NCBI GenBank assembly: GCA_903832085.1
Contig: CAIKZZ010000006.1
Span: forward strand, 62,001 to 126,000
Direction of reading: 5' to 3'
From: an uncultured Pseudomonadota bacterium
GTDB taxonomy: Bacteria > Pseudomonadota > Gammaproteobacteria > Steroidobacterales > Steroidobacteraceae
DNA length: 64,000 nucleotides
Shown here: piece by piece, positions 42,812 to 52,816 of the stretch
Layout of the letters: each line of letters opens with the position of its first letter
Numbering within the stretch: the first letter of the stretch is position 1
The notes under the pieces: generated by a model
Told to the model about the DNA's origin: nothing
The model's database searches: none
Seen by the model: only the letters and a program-made list of their open reading frames with translations
Program-made: the position numbers and the translations under genes

Positions 42812-43035
42812 TACTTCTGACCGCTCTTAAGTGGCTTTTTACCCAAATGGTGGGCGTTCATGCCAGTTTCAAGCCATTTTAGGACCTGGCTAAGCCAAGC
42901 GTATGAGGATAACCCACTTCCGGCAGCAATCAATGAGGCTCCTTGCTCGATTAAGTGCCCTTCATACAGCCTGAAGACTACTGACCATCGGTGCAGAGCA
43001 ATGTATGCTTGCGCTTTAATCAGCGGCGTCACCCG

Positions 43036-44691
43036 ATGCAACGCGAAATAAATGCTAAGCACCAGGCGCGGTCTTGGACGCTGCTGCTAGTTGCGTGCGG
43101 CGTCGTCTGGTTTGCCGTTCTCGGCATACGCCCCCTCTTTAACCCAGACGAGGGTCGTTACGCGCAGATTCCAGCAGAAATGTTGGCAACGGGTGACTAC
43201 ACAGTGCCCCACCTCAATGGGCTAATCTATCTTGAGAAACCACCGCTGCAATACTGGGCGACTGCGCTAACTCTTAAGGTGTTTGGACATAACGAGTGGG
43301 GCGCTCGTTCATACACAGCGGGCACGGCAGCGGCCATGGTGTGGTTCATCTACCTACTTGGCGTTCGCGGTTATAGCCGCGAACGTGGTTTGCTCGCGGC
43401 ACTCATGACTAGCAGCATGCTGCTGTTTGTGTTCATGGGGCAACTCATCACGCTTGATATGGCGCTCGCAAGCTTTTTAACACTCGCGTGTATCAGCTTT
43501 GCCATCGCCCAACTACAAAGAGACCAAACTCCCTCCTACTCTGAGCGCTGGATGCTGCTGTGCTGGACTGCCATGGCGGCCGCAACGCTCACCAAGGGAT
43601 TAGTCGGCATTGTGATCCCAGGAACAGTGCTGCTGCTCTACACCCTCTGGCAGCGCGATACTCAAACTTGGCGCCATTTAGCTCTCAGCAAAGGCATCGC
43701 CATCTATGCGCTTCTGGTCGTGCCGTGGTTCATTGCTGTGGAGCGGGCGGAACCAGGTGCCGTTAACTTCCTAATCGTGAGAGAACACTTTCAACGCTAT
43801 CTGACCCGCATGCATGAGCGATACCACCCGTGGTGGTATTTTATGATGATCCTTGCGGTGGGCTCACTACCTTGGATAGCACAAATTGCGCGTGCACTGG
43901 CACAAGGATGGCGCGCCACTGCCCCATCCGGTCGCTTTGACCTATCTCGGCTGTTGTGGGTAAACGCAGTATTTACCTTAGTATTCTTTTCGTTATCTGA
44001 CTCAAAACTCCCTCCCTATATTTTGCCGATTCTACCGCCACTAGCCCTCCTCGGCGCCCGCCTAGATCCGAGTGGAGCTCGTGACCTCAAAGTGAGTGCG
44101 TGGGTACAAGGCGGCCTTGCTTGCGCGTTGGGACTTGCCATCGTCCTCTACGGCCAAAAAAGTTTGGTCGGTGATCAAGCATTTACGTTTAGCACTTTGC
44201 GTCCTTGGCTCATCGCGATCGCCGTCATGATGTGCCTGCTGGCAGCGATCACGCTATGGCAGCTCAAACACAACATCGTACGGGCAGCCCAAACGCTCGG
44301 CGCCGGTGGTTTTCTTATCGCGATCACCCTCATCATCGGCGCAGCAAACAGCATCAATCAACGCTACTCTGCTAAAACATTACTTGCTGCCGCAGGCCCC
44401 TTAGAGCCTAACGCACCAATCTACACAGTGGACACTTTTGACTGGACAATGCCGTTTTATACTCAACGTCCCGTTGTGCCAGTTGTTTGGCGCGGCGAAC
44501 TAGATTACGGCCTTAATCGCGCCCCGGAACTGGGCATCGCCACCGTGGCTGAATTTGAGTCCCATTGGCAGTCAAGCGCCAGCGGCTATGCACTGATTCC
44601 CCAAAAAACTTATGCGCTGTTCCTCAAGGACGCTCTACCCATGAGAGCATTAGCGCAAGACTTCGACAATGTTTTCGTTAGCCGTCGGTAA
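43036..44691 (+). CDS. arnT: 4-amino-4-deoxy-L-arabinose transferase-like (ArnT)
   Basis: From ATG 43036 the product is 551 residues; a GTG at 42991 would add a non-hydrophobic tail. It is a GT-C membrane glycosyltransferase with the first periplasmic loop signature LGIRPLFNPDEGRYAQIPAEML, in which the conserved Asp acts in catalysis. It has about 12 hydrophobic segments and a C-terminal periplasmic domain. ArnT moves L-Ara4N from undecaprenyl phosphate to lipid A, lowering the negative charge. Its position before arnB is unusual, as enterobacteria place arnT after arnD. Alternatives among GT39-like PMT-family transferases cannot be excluded, but the linked arn genes support ArnT. Confidence 0.87.
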   Translation: MQREINAKHQARSWTLLLVACGVVWFAVLGIRPLFNPDEGRYAQIPAEMLATGDYTVPHLNGLIYLEKPPLQYWATALTLKVFGHNEWGARSYTAGTAAAMVWFIYLLGVRGYSRERGLLAALMTSSMLLFVFMGQLITLDMALASFLTLACISFAIAQLQRDQTPSYSERWMLLCWTAMAAATLTKGLVGIVIPGTVLLLYTLWQRDTQTWRHLALSKGIAIYALLVVPWFIAVERAEPGAVNFLIVREHFQRYLTRMHERYHPWWYFMMILAVGSLPWIAQIARALAQGWRATAPSGRFDLSRLLWVNAVFTLVFFSLSDSKLPPYILPILPPLALLGARLDPSGARDLKVSAWVQGGLACALGLAIVLYGQKSLVGDQAFTFSTLRPWLIAIAVMMCLLAAITLWQLKHNIVRAAQTLGAGGFLIAITLIIGAANSINQRYSAKTLLAAAGPLEPNAPIYTVDTFDWTMPFYTQRPVVPVVWRGELDYGLNRAPELGIATVAEFESHWQSSASGYALIPQKTYALFLKDALPMRALAQDFDNVFVSRR

Positions 44692-44697
44692 CCGCAC

Positions 44698-45822
44698 ATG
44701 ACAGATTTTCTGCCCTTCACACGCCCGACCATCGACGAAGCCACCATCAACGACGTCGTTGCCGTACTGCGCTCTGGCTGGATCGCATCAGGCCCAAAAG
44801 TACAACAACTTGAAAGTGACCTTGCTCGCTATGTCGGTAACGACTCACAGGTGCGAGTCATGACATCGGCCACTGGGGGTCTTGAAATTGCATTGCGCGC
44901 CTTAGGCGTCGGTCCAGGCGATGAAGTCGTTGTGCCGGCCATGAGCTTTGCGGCCTCAGCCAACGTTGTGGTGCGCGTTGGCGCGACCCCAGTATTTGCC
45001 GATGTAGAACTACGCTCTCGCAATGTGACGGCTGAAGCGATCAGCGAGGTGCTCACAAAAAAAACACGCGCGCTGATGCCCGTACACTTCGGCGGTCTCA
45101 GTGCGGACATGGATAGTATTAATACACTTGCCAAAACGCACCAGCTGCGCGTTTTAGAGGATGCAGCGCACGCGATCGGCACTCGGTATAAAGACCGGTT
45201 GATCGGTAGTTTCGGCGATATCGCCTGCTTCAGCTTTCACCCAAATAAAAATGTGACCACCATCGAGGGAGGCGCGCTTGTCTACCGCGACCCCAACTTA
45301 ACGCTTGCCATCGAACATGAGCGCTTTCATGGAATAAGCAAAGATGCAGCTGGCAATGTCGATGTAGTCGAGGCGGGCGGAAAATACAATCTGACCGACG
45401 TGGCCGCAGCGGTTGGCATCGGTCAACTGCGCATGCTTGATCAGTTCAACGCACGCCGGCGCGAACTGGTGCAGCACTACTTTACACGGCTGGCTGAGCG
45501 CCTCGACCCGCAGATGTTGCCTTTAACAAGCGATGATGGCCATAGTTGGCATGTGTTTGCTGTTTTGCTGCCCTTCACACGGCTGCCATTTACGCGTGAC
45601 CAATTTGTGCAAAAAATGAAAGAGCGTCATATCGGGATTGGAGTACATTATCCATCTATACCAAGCCTGAGCTTTTATCAGCGCCTCGGCAATAATCCAT
45701 TAGATTTTCCAAACGCGCATAGAATCGGCACCGAAACTGTCACACTGCCCTTATTCCCAGCCATGAGCATTAGCGACGTGGATCGCGTCTGCGATGCGCT
45801 ACTTGCTCTTATAAGTTTCTGA
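44698..45822 (+). CDS. arnB: UDP-L-Ara4O C-4'' aminotransferase ArnB
   Basis: The 374-residue PLP aminotransferase of the DegT/DnrJ/EryC1 family starts LPFTRPTIDEATINDVVAVL. The PLP lysine is K184 in HPNKNVTTIEGG and the family AHAIGT motif is present. It makes UDP-beta-L-Ara4N from UDP-L-Ara4O and glutamate. It follows arnT by six bases and precedes arnC by ten. Confidence 0.92.
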   Translation: MTDFLPFTRPTIDEATINDVVAVLRSGWIASGPKVQQLESDLARYVGNDSQVRVMTSATGGLEIALRALGVGPGDEVVVPAMSFAASANVVVRVGATPVFADVELRSRNVTAEAISEVLTKKTRALMPVHFGGLSADMDSINTLAKTHQLRVLEDAAHAIGTRYKDRLIGSFGDIACFSFHPNKNVTTIEGGALVYRDPNLTLAIEHERFHGISKDAAGNVDVVEAGGKYNLTDVAAAVGIGQLRMLDQFNARRRELVQHYFTRLAERLDPQMLPLTSDDGHSWHVFAVLLPFTRLPFTRDQFVQKMKERHIGIGVHYPSIPSLSFYQRLGNNPLDFPNAHRIGTETVTLPLFPAMSISDVDRVCDALLALISF

Positions 45823-45832
45823 GGATCGCATC

Positions 45833-46837
45833 ATGACCAACACGAGCCCAGTACTGTCCGTCGTGATTCCGGTTTACAACGAGCAAGACGTACTGCCAAC
45901 GCTCTTTGCGCGGCTTTACCCAGCTCTTGATGCGCTTAACACGACTTACGAAATACTTTTTGTTAACGACGGCAGTAGAGACAGTTCAGTGTCGTTGCTG
46001 CGCCAACAGTTTGCGGCACGCCCAAATGAAACTCGTGTTGTGTTACTGCAAGTAAACTTTGGTCAGCACGCAGCGATTCTTGCGGGTTTTGCAAGATCAC
46101 GCGGCAAGTATGTAATTACCTTAGATGCTGACTTGCAAAATCCTCCTGAAGAAGTCGGCAAGCTACTGCATCAGCTCGAGAAAGGACATGACTATGTCGG
46201 TACCTGGCGCGCCAATCGACAAGATATTTGGTGGCGACGCAGCGCATCACGCTTTGTGAACTTGATCCGCGAACGGGCCACACCGATAAAGATGACAGAC
46301 CACGGCTGCATGCTGCGCGGCTACGCACGTCCCGTGATTGATGCAATCAATGCCACGCGCGAGAACGTCACCTTTATTCCGGCACTTGCGTCTTTGTATG
46401 CGGCTAACCCGACGGAAATCGAGGTCAAGCACGATGAACGTGTGGCCGGCACTTCTAAATACTCGCTATACCGACTCATACGGCTGACGTTCGATCTCAT
46501 GACTGGGTTTTCCACCGTACCCTTACAGGCGTTTTCACTTGTTGGGCTGATTGTTTCCATGCTCTCGGGTGCTTTGATGTTCTATTTACTGGGCAGACGC
46601 CTGATACTCGGACCTGAGGTCGACGGTGTATTTACACTGTTCGCGATCGTATTCTTCTTTCTAGGAATTGCGCTGTTTGGTATCGGTCTGCTGGGTGAGT
46701 ACATTGGCCGCATCTATCTACAAGTCAGGCAGCGGCCGCGCTATATCATTGCCGCCATGCTGGAAAACCAGCCCTCGTCCGCTGCTGATGCTGTGGATTT
46801 TCTCGAGCGACGTCAGATAGATCTACGTCGTGACTAG
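45833..46837 (+). CDS. arnC: Undecaprenyl-phosphate L-Ara4FN transferase ArnC
   Basis: The 334-residue GT2 glycosyltransferase has the N-terminal SVVIPVYNEQDVLP, the acidic motif LDADLQNPPEEV and two C-terminal membrane helices (about 235-305). It attaches formylated L-Ara4N to undecaprenyl phosphate. Length and features match E. coli ArnC (322). The stop overlaps the next gene by eight bases. Confidence 0.9.
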   Translation: MTNTSPVLSVVIPVYNEQDVLPTLFARLYPALDALNTTYEILFVNDGSRDSSVSLLRQQFAARPNETRVVLLQVNFGQHAAILAGFARSRGKYVITLDADLQNPPEEVGKLLHQLEKGHDYVGTWRANRQDIWWRRSASRFVNLIRERATPIKMTDHGCMLRGYARPVIDAINATRENVTFIPALASLYAANPTEIEVKHDERVAGTSKYSLYRLIRLTFDLMTGFSTVPLQAFSLVGLIVSMLSGALMFYLLGRRLILGPEVDGVFTLFAIVFFFLGIALFGIGLLGEYIGRIYLQVRQRPRYIIAAMLENQPSSAADAVDFLERRQIDLRRD

Positions 46838-47792
46838 CGCCGTTGTCTTTGCGTATTCCGAAGTTGGTGCTCGGTGTTTACAAGCACTGTATTCAGCACA
46901 GATCGATGTGCCGTTGGTGTACACCCACCTTGATGACCCCAATGAGCAACGCTGGTTTGCGAGCGTAGCGGACCTTGCGCATCAACACGGTAGCCGTGTA
47001 CTGACGCCCACTAGCCCCAAAGATCCGAGCATTGCATTTACGCTGCGCGAACTGCACCCGGATTTTCTGTTCGCGTTCTATTACCGACACATGCTGCCGA
47101 CCGAACTGCTGGACATTCCACGGCTCGGGGCTTTGAACATGCATGGCTCGCTATTGCCAAAGTACCGTGGGCGGGCGCCGGTAAACTGGGCCATCGTCAA
47201 TGGTGAAACCGAAACTGGAGCGAGTCTGCACTACATGGTGGCTAAGCCGGATGCGGGTGCGCTCGTTGACCAGCAATCGGTGCCAATTGGGCCCGATGAG
47301 ACAGCCTTCGTGGTGGCCGATCGGGTGGCAGAGGCCGCCGTCACGGTACTGACCCGTAGCTTACCTACCCTCATTGCTGGCACGGCCCAGCCCCGCCCCC
47401 TGGATCTGACGCTAGGCTCTTATTTTGGCGGCAGACGCCCAAGTGACGGCGAATTCTCGTGGGACTGGCCCGCCGAGCGTATTCATAACCTTGTACGAGC
47501 CGTGGCTCCACCATTTCCTGGCGCCTTCAGCCGCCTTGGGGAGCGCGTCCTCCAGGTCCATCGCACCCGGTTATTGCCAGCCATCGTCGAAAACAAGGGT
47601 ACAGAACCCTGCATTTTCAGCATCAAGAGTGATATCTTCGCCACCTGCGGAAACGGATCGCAGCTTGAACTCAGCGAGGCTTACCTCGATGGTGCACGAC
47701 TCAAAGGCGATCAGTTAGCCACAATTTTCGGGTGCGACCCAGTACCCGCCCGCCCGCTGACGCGGGCTTCAGTAAGAGCAACCAGCGCATGA
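46830..47792 (+). CDS. UDP-L-Ara4N formyltransferase (ArnA N-terminal half as a separate gene)
   Basis: The 320-residue protein is the formyltransferase module of ArnA, with the catalytic Asn and His in LNMHGSLLPKYRGRAPVNWAI and the Asp in KPDAGALVDQ. It uses 10-formyl-tetrahydrofolate to formylate UDP-L-Ara4N. In E. coli this module is fused to the decarboxylase; here it ends in its own stop, which overlaps the decarboxylase start by four bases (ATGA). Split ArnA genes occur in some Burkholderia-type operons. It begins at GTG 46830. Confidence 0.88.
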   Translation: MTSAVVFAYSEVGARCLQALYSAQIDVPLVYTHLDDPNEQRWFASVADLAHQHGSRVLTPTSPKDPSIAFTLRELHPDFLFAFYYRHMLPTELLDIPRLGALNMHGSLLPKYRGRAPVNWAIVNGETETGASLHYMVAKPDAGALVDQQSVPIGPDETAFVVADRVAEAAVTVLTRSLPTLIAGTAQPRPLDLTLGSYFGGRRPSDGEFSWDWPAERIHNLVRAVAPPFPGAFSRLGERVLQVHRTRLLPAIVENKGTEPCIFSIKSDIFATCGNGSQLELSEAYLDGARLKGDQLATIFGCDPVPARPLTRASVRATSA

Positions 47793-48853
47793 AGAAGATC
47801 CTGATCCTTGGTGTCAACGGCTTTATCGGTCACCACCTCAGCCGCACCATACTCGCCAACACCGATTGGCAAATCTGGGGCATGGACATGCAGGACGATC
47901 GCGTCCGTCCGTTCATGGACAATCCTCGCTTTCACTTTTTTGAAGGCGACATCACGATCAACCACGAATGGGTTGAGTACCATATTCGCAAGTGCGACGT
48001 CATTTTACCGCTGGTCGCCATTGCAACCCCCGCAACCTACGTGCGCGAACCGCTGCGCGTGTTTGAGCTCGACTTCGAAGCCAATCTGCCGCTCATTCGC
48101 CAGTGCGTCAAATACAAGAAACGCGTGATCTTCCCATCAACATCGGAAGTGTATGGGATGTCGGGGGACACAGAGTTTCACCCACAAACCTCAAACTTGG
48201 TACTTGGCCCTATTGATAAGCAACGCTGGATCTATTCCTGCAGCAAACAGCTACTCGATCGCATCATATGGGCATACGGACAACGTGACGGTCTGGACTT
48301 CACCCTGATTCGGCCATTTAACTGGGTGGGCTCGGGACTAGACTCACTTGCCACCGCAAAAGAAGGCTCTAGCCGCGTCGCTACGCAGTTTTTGGCACAC
48401 ATTGCCCGCGGTGAGGACATCAGTCTTGTGGATGGAGGCCGCCAACGTCGCTGCTTTACCCATATCAAAGACGGTATCGATGCAGTCATGCGAATTATTA
48501 AAAATGAGGGCGGCATCGCCAGTGGGAAGATCTATAACATTGGTAACCCGGTAAACGATCTATCGATTCGTCAGCTCGCTGAGCAAATGATCGAAATCGG
48601 CAAAAAACATCCGGCCTACGCCAAGCAAGCAAAGAGCGTGAAGATTCGTGAAGTTGGATCGGCTGAGTTTTATGGGAAAGGCTATGAGGATGTGCAAAGC
48701 CGTGTCCCATGGATCGATAACACGAAAAATGAACTCGGCTGGGCACCAACCGCCGGCATGGACGAGATTTTAAATGCCGTATTTGATGCATACGCAGCCG
48801 AAGTAACCGCGGCGGCAGAGCTCATTGATACCACCCCACCAGGCAAGGCTTAA
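47789..48853 (+). CDS. UDP-glucuronate C4-decarboxylase (ArnA C-terminal half as a separate gene)
   Basis: From the ATG at 47789 the product is 354 residues, an extended SDR enzyme with the NAD motif ILGVNGFIGHHL, the PSTSEVYG strand and the YSCSKQ active-site Tyr-x3-Lys. This is the dehydrogenase/decarboxylase module of ArnA, which makes UDP-L-Ara4O from UDP-glucuronate. The start overlaps the formyltransferase stop; a longer frame to 47732 lies inside that gene. A ugd gene to make UDP-glucuronate is not in the window. Confidence 0.92.
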   Translation: MKKILILGVNGFIGHHLSRTILANTDWQIWGMDMQDDRVRPFMDNPRFHFFEGDITINHEWVEYHIRKCDVILPLVAIATPATYVREPLRVFELDFEANLPLIRQCVKYKKRVIFPSTSEVYGMSGDTEFHPQTSNLVLGPIDKQRWIYSCSKQLLDRIIWAYGQRDGLDFTLIRPFNWVGSGLDSLATAKEGSSRVATQFLAHIARGEDISLVDGGRQRRCFTHIKDGIDAVMRIIKNEGGIASGKIYNIGNPVNDLSIRQLAEQMIEIGKKHPAYAKQAKSVKIREVGSAEFYGKGYEDVQSRVPWIDNTKNELGWAPTAGMDEILNAVFDAYAAEVTAAAELIDTTPPGKA

Positions 48854-48889
48854 GACTTGCTTTTGAAGTTGGTAATGCGATAGCAGCTA

Positions 48890-49792
48890 ATGGATATCGC
48901 GTTAAAGATCGATGTCGACACGTACCGCGGCACGCTGGAAGGTGTGCCGCGGCTCAGTGAGGCACTCGCAACCCGTGGCATCAGTGCAAGCTTCTACTTT
49001 AGCCTAGGCCCAGATCATACTGGTTGGGCATTGCGCCGTGTGTTTCGTCCGGGATTCCTGGCGAAGGTGCAGCGCACCTCAGTCGTCAGCCACTATGGCT
49101 TGCGTACACTACTCTATGGAGTGCTTTTACCAGGCCCCCACATTGCACGAAAAGCCAGCCATGTACTCAAGGCCACTGCCGCCGCAGGACATGAAACAGG
49201 CATTCATTGCTATGACCATGTGTACTGGCAGGATAACGTGGCGACACGCGAGGCGGCGTGGACTAAACAACAAGTCGACAGAGCCGTCGAGGCCTATTTT
49301 GAAGTGTTCAAGCAGCAGGCCACATCGCACTGCGCTGCAGGCTGGCAGGTAAACCCGCACTTGCTGGCACTTGAGGATACGTATCGCTTTAGTTACGCCA
49401 GCGACTGCCGCGGCACACAGCCTTTTCTGCCGGTCATGGGTGAGTACTTTGGTCACTGCCCCCAACTGCCGACCACGCTCCCCACACTGGATGAATTGAT
49501 CGGTGTTGACGGCAATAACACCAGCGACGCGGTGGATCATATTCTCGCGCTAAGCGAGACAGCAGATGGCAACACACACGTGTTTACGTTGCATGCTGAA
49601 CTGGAAGGGCAGCAATTGTTGCCAGAGTTCCTACGATTAGTAGATGCCTGGCAGTCGCGTGGGCACCGACTTGTGAGCCTCGCCTCCTTGCGCAAAGGAC
49701 TTGATATCAGCCAGCTACCTCGGCACGAGTTAACCATGGGAATGCTGCCCGGACGCAGCGGAACCTTGGCGTTACAAGGACCTAGGGTCTAG
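48890..49792 (+). CDS. arnD: 4-deoxy-4-formamido-L-arabinose-phosphoundecaprenol deformylase ArnD
   Basis: The 300-residue NodB-fold deacetylase opens with LKIDVDTYRGT, giving the catalytic Asp pattern, and has the metal motif GHETGIHCYDHVYWQ, then HAELEGQ. It removes the formyl group after transfer to undecaprenyl phosphate. It is the last arn gene here; arnE and arnF flippase genes do not follow. Its stop overlaps the convergent regulator gene by four bases. Confidence 0.9.
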   Translation: MDIALKIDVDTYRGTLEGVPRLSEALATRGISASFYFSLGPDHTGWALRRVFRPGFLAKVQRTSVVSHYGLRTLLYGVLLPGPHIARKASHVLKATAAAGHETGIHCYDHVYWQDNVATREAAWTKQQVDRAVEAYFEVFKQQATSHCAAGWQVNPHLLALEDTYRFSYASDCRGTQPFLPVMGEYFGHCPQLPTTLPTLDELIGVDGNNTSDAVDHILALSETADGNTHVFTLHAELEGQQLLPEFLRLVDAWQSRGHRLVSLASLRKGLDISQLPRHELTMGMLPGRSGTLALQGPRV

Positions 49793-50145
49793 ACGTCGTG
49801 GGCCTGACTACTGCTAGGCGTCGACGTACGCAGTAGATCGAGAAACTCACCTACGGTACGGTGCGCGCCCAGAGAGTGACGCATGGGTTGCTCTCGATTG
49901 ACCTGATAGCGGTTGCGCCGCCCTTCCCGGGTACGCTGCAGGACGCCAGCCGCCTCAAGATCACTGACGAGTTTTTGGACCGCTCTTTCAGTAATGCCCA
50001 CGAGGCTCGCAACATCACGTAAGCGGACCTCTGGATGCGCGGCAAGGCAGGCAAGCACATAGCCGTGATTGGTGACATAGCTCCACCCACTCTCGGATGA
50101 GCGCATCGGATACGACGTTGCAGGCGCGTTAGTTGACGTGACCAC
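49789..50145 (-). CDS. Winged-helix (MarR-like) transcriptional regulator
   Basis: The 118-residue protein is a single winged helix-turn-helix domain: GYVLACLAAHPEVRLRDVASLVGITERAVQKLVSDLEAAGVLQRTREGRRNRYQV shows helices 2-4 and the wing. It could start at GTG 50145 or ATG 50106; the domain begins after both. No ligand domain is present. It is encoded head-on to arnD and so may or may not regulate the arn operon. Its target is unknown. Confidence 0.78.
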   Translation of the reverse strand: MVTSTNAPATSYPMRSSESGWSYVTNHGYVLACLAAHPEVRLRDVASLVGITERAVQKLVSDLEAAGVLQRTREGRRNRYQVNREQPMRHSLGAHRTVGEFLDLLRTSTPSSSQAHDV

Positions 50146-50337
50146 CGTGACCTACCGCTTTAATATACGAAACAAAGTTCATGGAATTATATTCGCTATT
50201 TTAATATCGTAAGTCAAGCACCGCTATCGGCGTCTTAATACGTTGCGCGCACATCGCTTGGTTGCTTGAATTCCCAAAATCCACCCCGAAACTGGAGAGT
50301 GCAAACATCACAACGTTGCCACGCACGGGGATTGATC

Positions 50338-51225
50338 ATGCTGCGAATCGTACTGCTGCTCGCAACCAACTTTGCCGTTCTATTACTAGCGACCCTTACC
50401 CTGAATCTACTTGGAATTGGGCCTTGGCTAACAGCACGTGGCATCGAGCTTGGGCCATTGATCATCTTCGGACTCTTGCTGGGCTTTGGCGGCGCATTTT
50501 TCTCGCTGGCCATATCGAAATGGATCGCCAAACGCACCATGGGCGTGTTAGTGATCACCGTACCGCGTGATGCCACCGAACGCTGGCTACTAGAAACTGT
50601 TGCCCGCCAAGCAGCGTCCGCAGGGATCGGCATGCCGGAAGTTGGTATCTTTGAATCACCAGAGCCCAATGCCTTCGCGACCGGAGCTAGGCGTAATCAC
50701 GCACTTGTGGCCGTCAGTAGCGGGCTACTTGCACGCATGGACCGTGAACAGACGGCCGCCGTATTGGGTCACGAAATCACGCATATCAGCAACGGTGACA
50801 TGATCACACTCACGCTGATACAGGGCGTGGTGAACGCTTTCGTATTCGTTCTATCACGGGTCATTGGTAATCTCGTCGATCGAACGTTTTTCCGCGGCGA
50901 GGACGATAACCGCGGACCAGGCCCGGCATTTTGGATTACATCTATTATTGCTGAGCTCGTTTTAGGGTTGTTTGCCACTATGATCGTGATGTGGTTCTCA
51001 CGCCACCGCGAGTTTCGGGCTGACGCGGGTGGCGCCAATTTGGCAGGCCGCGGCGCAATGATCGACGCTCTACAAGCGCTCAAAGTGCAAGTACATGACG
51101 GCTTACCAACATCCATTAAAGCACTAGGAGTTGCGGGCCCTAGTCAGGCCAGCACGCTACGAAAATTGTTTATGAGCCATCCGCCACTGGATGAGCGCAT
51201 CAAAGCATTACGTGCTGCAGTCTAA
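50338..51225 (+). CDS. htpX: Membrane protease HtpX
   Basis: From ATG 50338 (GGGG just upstream) the product is 295 residues, matching E. coli HtpX (293). Two N-terminal and two central membrane helices flank the zinc motif HEITH in VLGHEITHISNGD; the third ligand Glu is in the SRHREFRADAGGANLAG region. It degrades damaged inner-membrane proteins, in E. coli under CpxR stress control. A longer frame to 50266 adds a non-membrane stretch and is not used. Confidence 0.93.
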   Translation: MLRIVLLLATNFAVLLLATLTLNLLGIGPWLTARGIELGPLIIFGLLLGFGGAFFSLAISKWIAKRTMGVLVITVPRDATERWLLETVARQAASAGIGMPEVGIFESPEPNAFATGARRNHALVAVSSGLLARMDREQTAAVLGHEITHISNGDMITLTLIQGVVNAFVFVLSRVIGNLVDRTFFRGEDDNRGPGPAFWITSIIAELVLGLFATMIVMWFSRHREFRADAGGANLAGRGAMIDALQALKVQVHDGLPTSIKALGVAGPSQASTLRKLFMSHPPLDERIKALRAAV

Positions 51226-51349
51226 TAATCGCGGGTCCAACGCATGAGCCCAGACCCACACTGCCCAGAACCCAACGCAGGCCAATCTGCGGGTCGTGCT
51301 TGTGGCTCCGCTCAGTCATAATGGCGTAACCCACAGCCATAGATGAATT

Positions 51350-52816
51350 ATGCAAACTGCTATTGTTTGGTTCCGCAACGATCTACGTCTAACTGATAAC
51401 CACGCCCTCAACGAAGCGCTGGTATCAGCTAAGACCGTGTTGCCAGTCTATATTCACGCCCCAGACGAGGCAGGCGTCAACTCACTCGGTGGTGCGAGTC
51501 GTTGGTGGCTACACCACAGTCTTCTAGAATTAAGCGCGAGCTTGGCCAAACGTGGCGCCGAGCTTGTGATAATGCGAGGCGACAGCCTTAGCTCGCTACG
51601 TGCGCTTGCCGCCGCTAGCAAGGCCGAAGCCATCTATTGGAATCGCACCTACGAGCCTACTTTAGTCGCACGCGACACTTTGATCAAACAAGAACTGCAC
51701 GAGCAAGGGCTAGTCGTTAAAAGCTTTCCTGGCAATCTGTTGATCGAACCGTGGAATATCCAAACTAAAACCGGCGGTCCTTTTAAGGTTTTCACGCCGT
51801 TCTGGCGCGCCTGTCAGGCATTGCTTGATGCCGTGCCACAGCCACTTCCTGCTCCAAAAAAAATTACTCCTGCCCGCCACGACTTTCATAGCCTCACCAT
51901 ACAGGAGCTAAAACTGACCCCAAATATCGCATGGGCAGATGGTTTTTCAACGCTATTCGTCCCTGGGGAGGCGGCTGCTCTGCAACGACTCAGTGACTTT
52001 TTAGCTGCGCCAGTAGCCGACTATGCGCAAATGCGCGATCGTCCTGACCATGACGGCACCTCGCGCCTATCGCCGCATCTACACTTTGGTGAGATATCTC
52101 CTCGTCAGGCCTTGACCGCCGCAGCATCACGAGCGCTTGACCCAGACTTTGCTGGACGTGCACGTGGAACCGAAACATTTTTACGAGAAATCGGCTGGCG
52201 AGAATTTGCGCAGCATGTGCTTTATCATTTTCCACACACGAGCACTGAACCGCTAGACCCGCGCTTCAAGGATCACGCATGGCGTACTGATCCGAAGGCA
52301 TTATTAGCTTGGAAACGCGGCATGACAGGCATTCCACTCGTGGACGCCGGCATGCGTGAGCTATGGCACACGGGCTGGATGCACAACCGCGTACGAATGA
52401 TCGTGGCATCGTTCCTCACAAAAAATCTGGGGCTGCACTGGCTTGAAGGGGCCAACTGGTTTCTGGATACCTTGGTTGACGCAGATCTTGCCAGCAACAC
52501 GCTCGGCTGGCAGTGGACCGCGGGCTGCGGTGCCGATGCCGCACCCTATTATCGGATCTTCAGCCCAGTGCTGCAGAGTGAACGTTTTGATCCTGAAAGA
52601 ACTTATCTGCGACGCTGGCTACCTGAACTTGCAGCATTACCTGATACATGGCTGCATAAACCTCACGAGGCACCCGCCGAGGTTCTAAAAACTGCTGGGA
52701 TACACCTTGGCCGCGATTATCCACTACCGATTGTCGATATGAAGTCGAGTCGTGAGCGGGCCCTCACGACATGGCAGGCGGCGCGTGAGACGAGTGCCCT
52801 ACCGAAAACAGTCTAG
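51350..52816 (+). CDS. phrB: Deoxyribodipyrimidine photolyase (class I)
   Basis: The 488-residue protein repairs UV-induced pyrimidine dimers with FADH and light. The N-terminal antenna domain begins AIVWFRNDLRLTDNHAL, and the C-terminal FAD domain holds TFLREIGWREFAQHVLYHFP, MRELWHTGWMHNRVRMIVASFL and LGWQWTAGCGADAAPYYRIFSP. All are standard for CPD photolyases of class I. It is followed by a 352-base gap and then a lipid-modifying operon, a neighbourhood that recalls light-stress regulons. Confidence 0.95.
   Translation: MQTAIVWFRNDLRLTDNHALNEALVSAKTVLPVYIHAPDEAGVNSLGGASRWWLHHSLLELSASLAKRGAELVIMRGDSLSSLRALAAASKAEAIYWNRTYEPTLVARDTLIKQELHEQGLVVKSFPGNLLIEPWNIQTKTGGPFKVFTPFWRACQALLDAVPQPLPAPKKITPARHDFHSLTIQELKLTPNIAWADGFSTLFVPGEAAALQRLSDFLAAPVADYAQMRDRPDHDGTSRLSPHLHFGEISPRQALTAAASRALDPDFAGRARGTETFLREIGWREFAQHVLYHFPHTSTEPLDPRFKDHAWRTDPKALLAWKRGMTGIPLVDAGMRELWHTGWMHNRVRMIVASFLTKNLGLHWLEGANWFLDTLVDADLASNTLGWQWTAGCGADAAPYYRIFSPVLQSERFDPERTYLRRWLPELAALPDTWLHKPHEAPAEVLKTAGIHLGRDYPLPIVDMKSSRERALTTWQAARETSALPKTV

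Noticed and set aside
42812-43062. Open frame of 83 codons on the minus strand upstream of the cbpA-like gene
   Set aside because: It overlaps the arnT start, has no ribosome binding site I can accept and no family resemblance.
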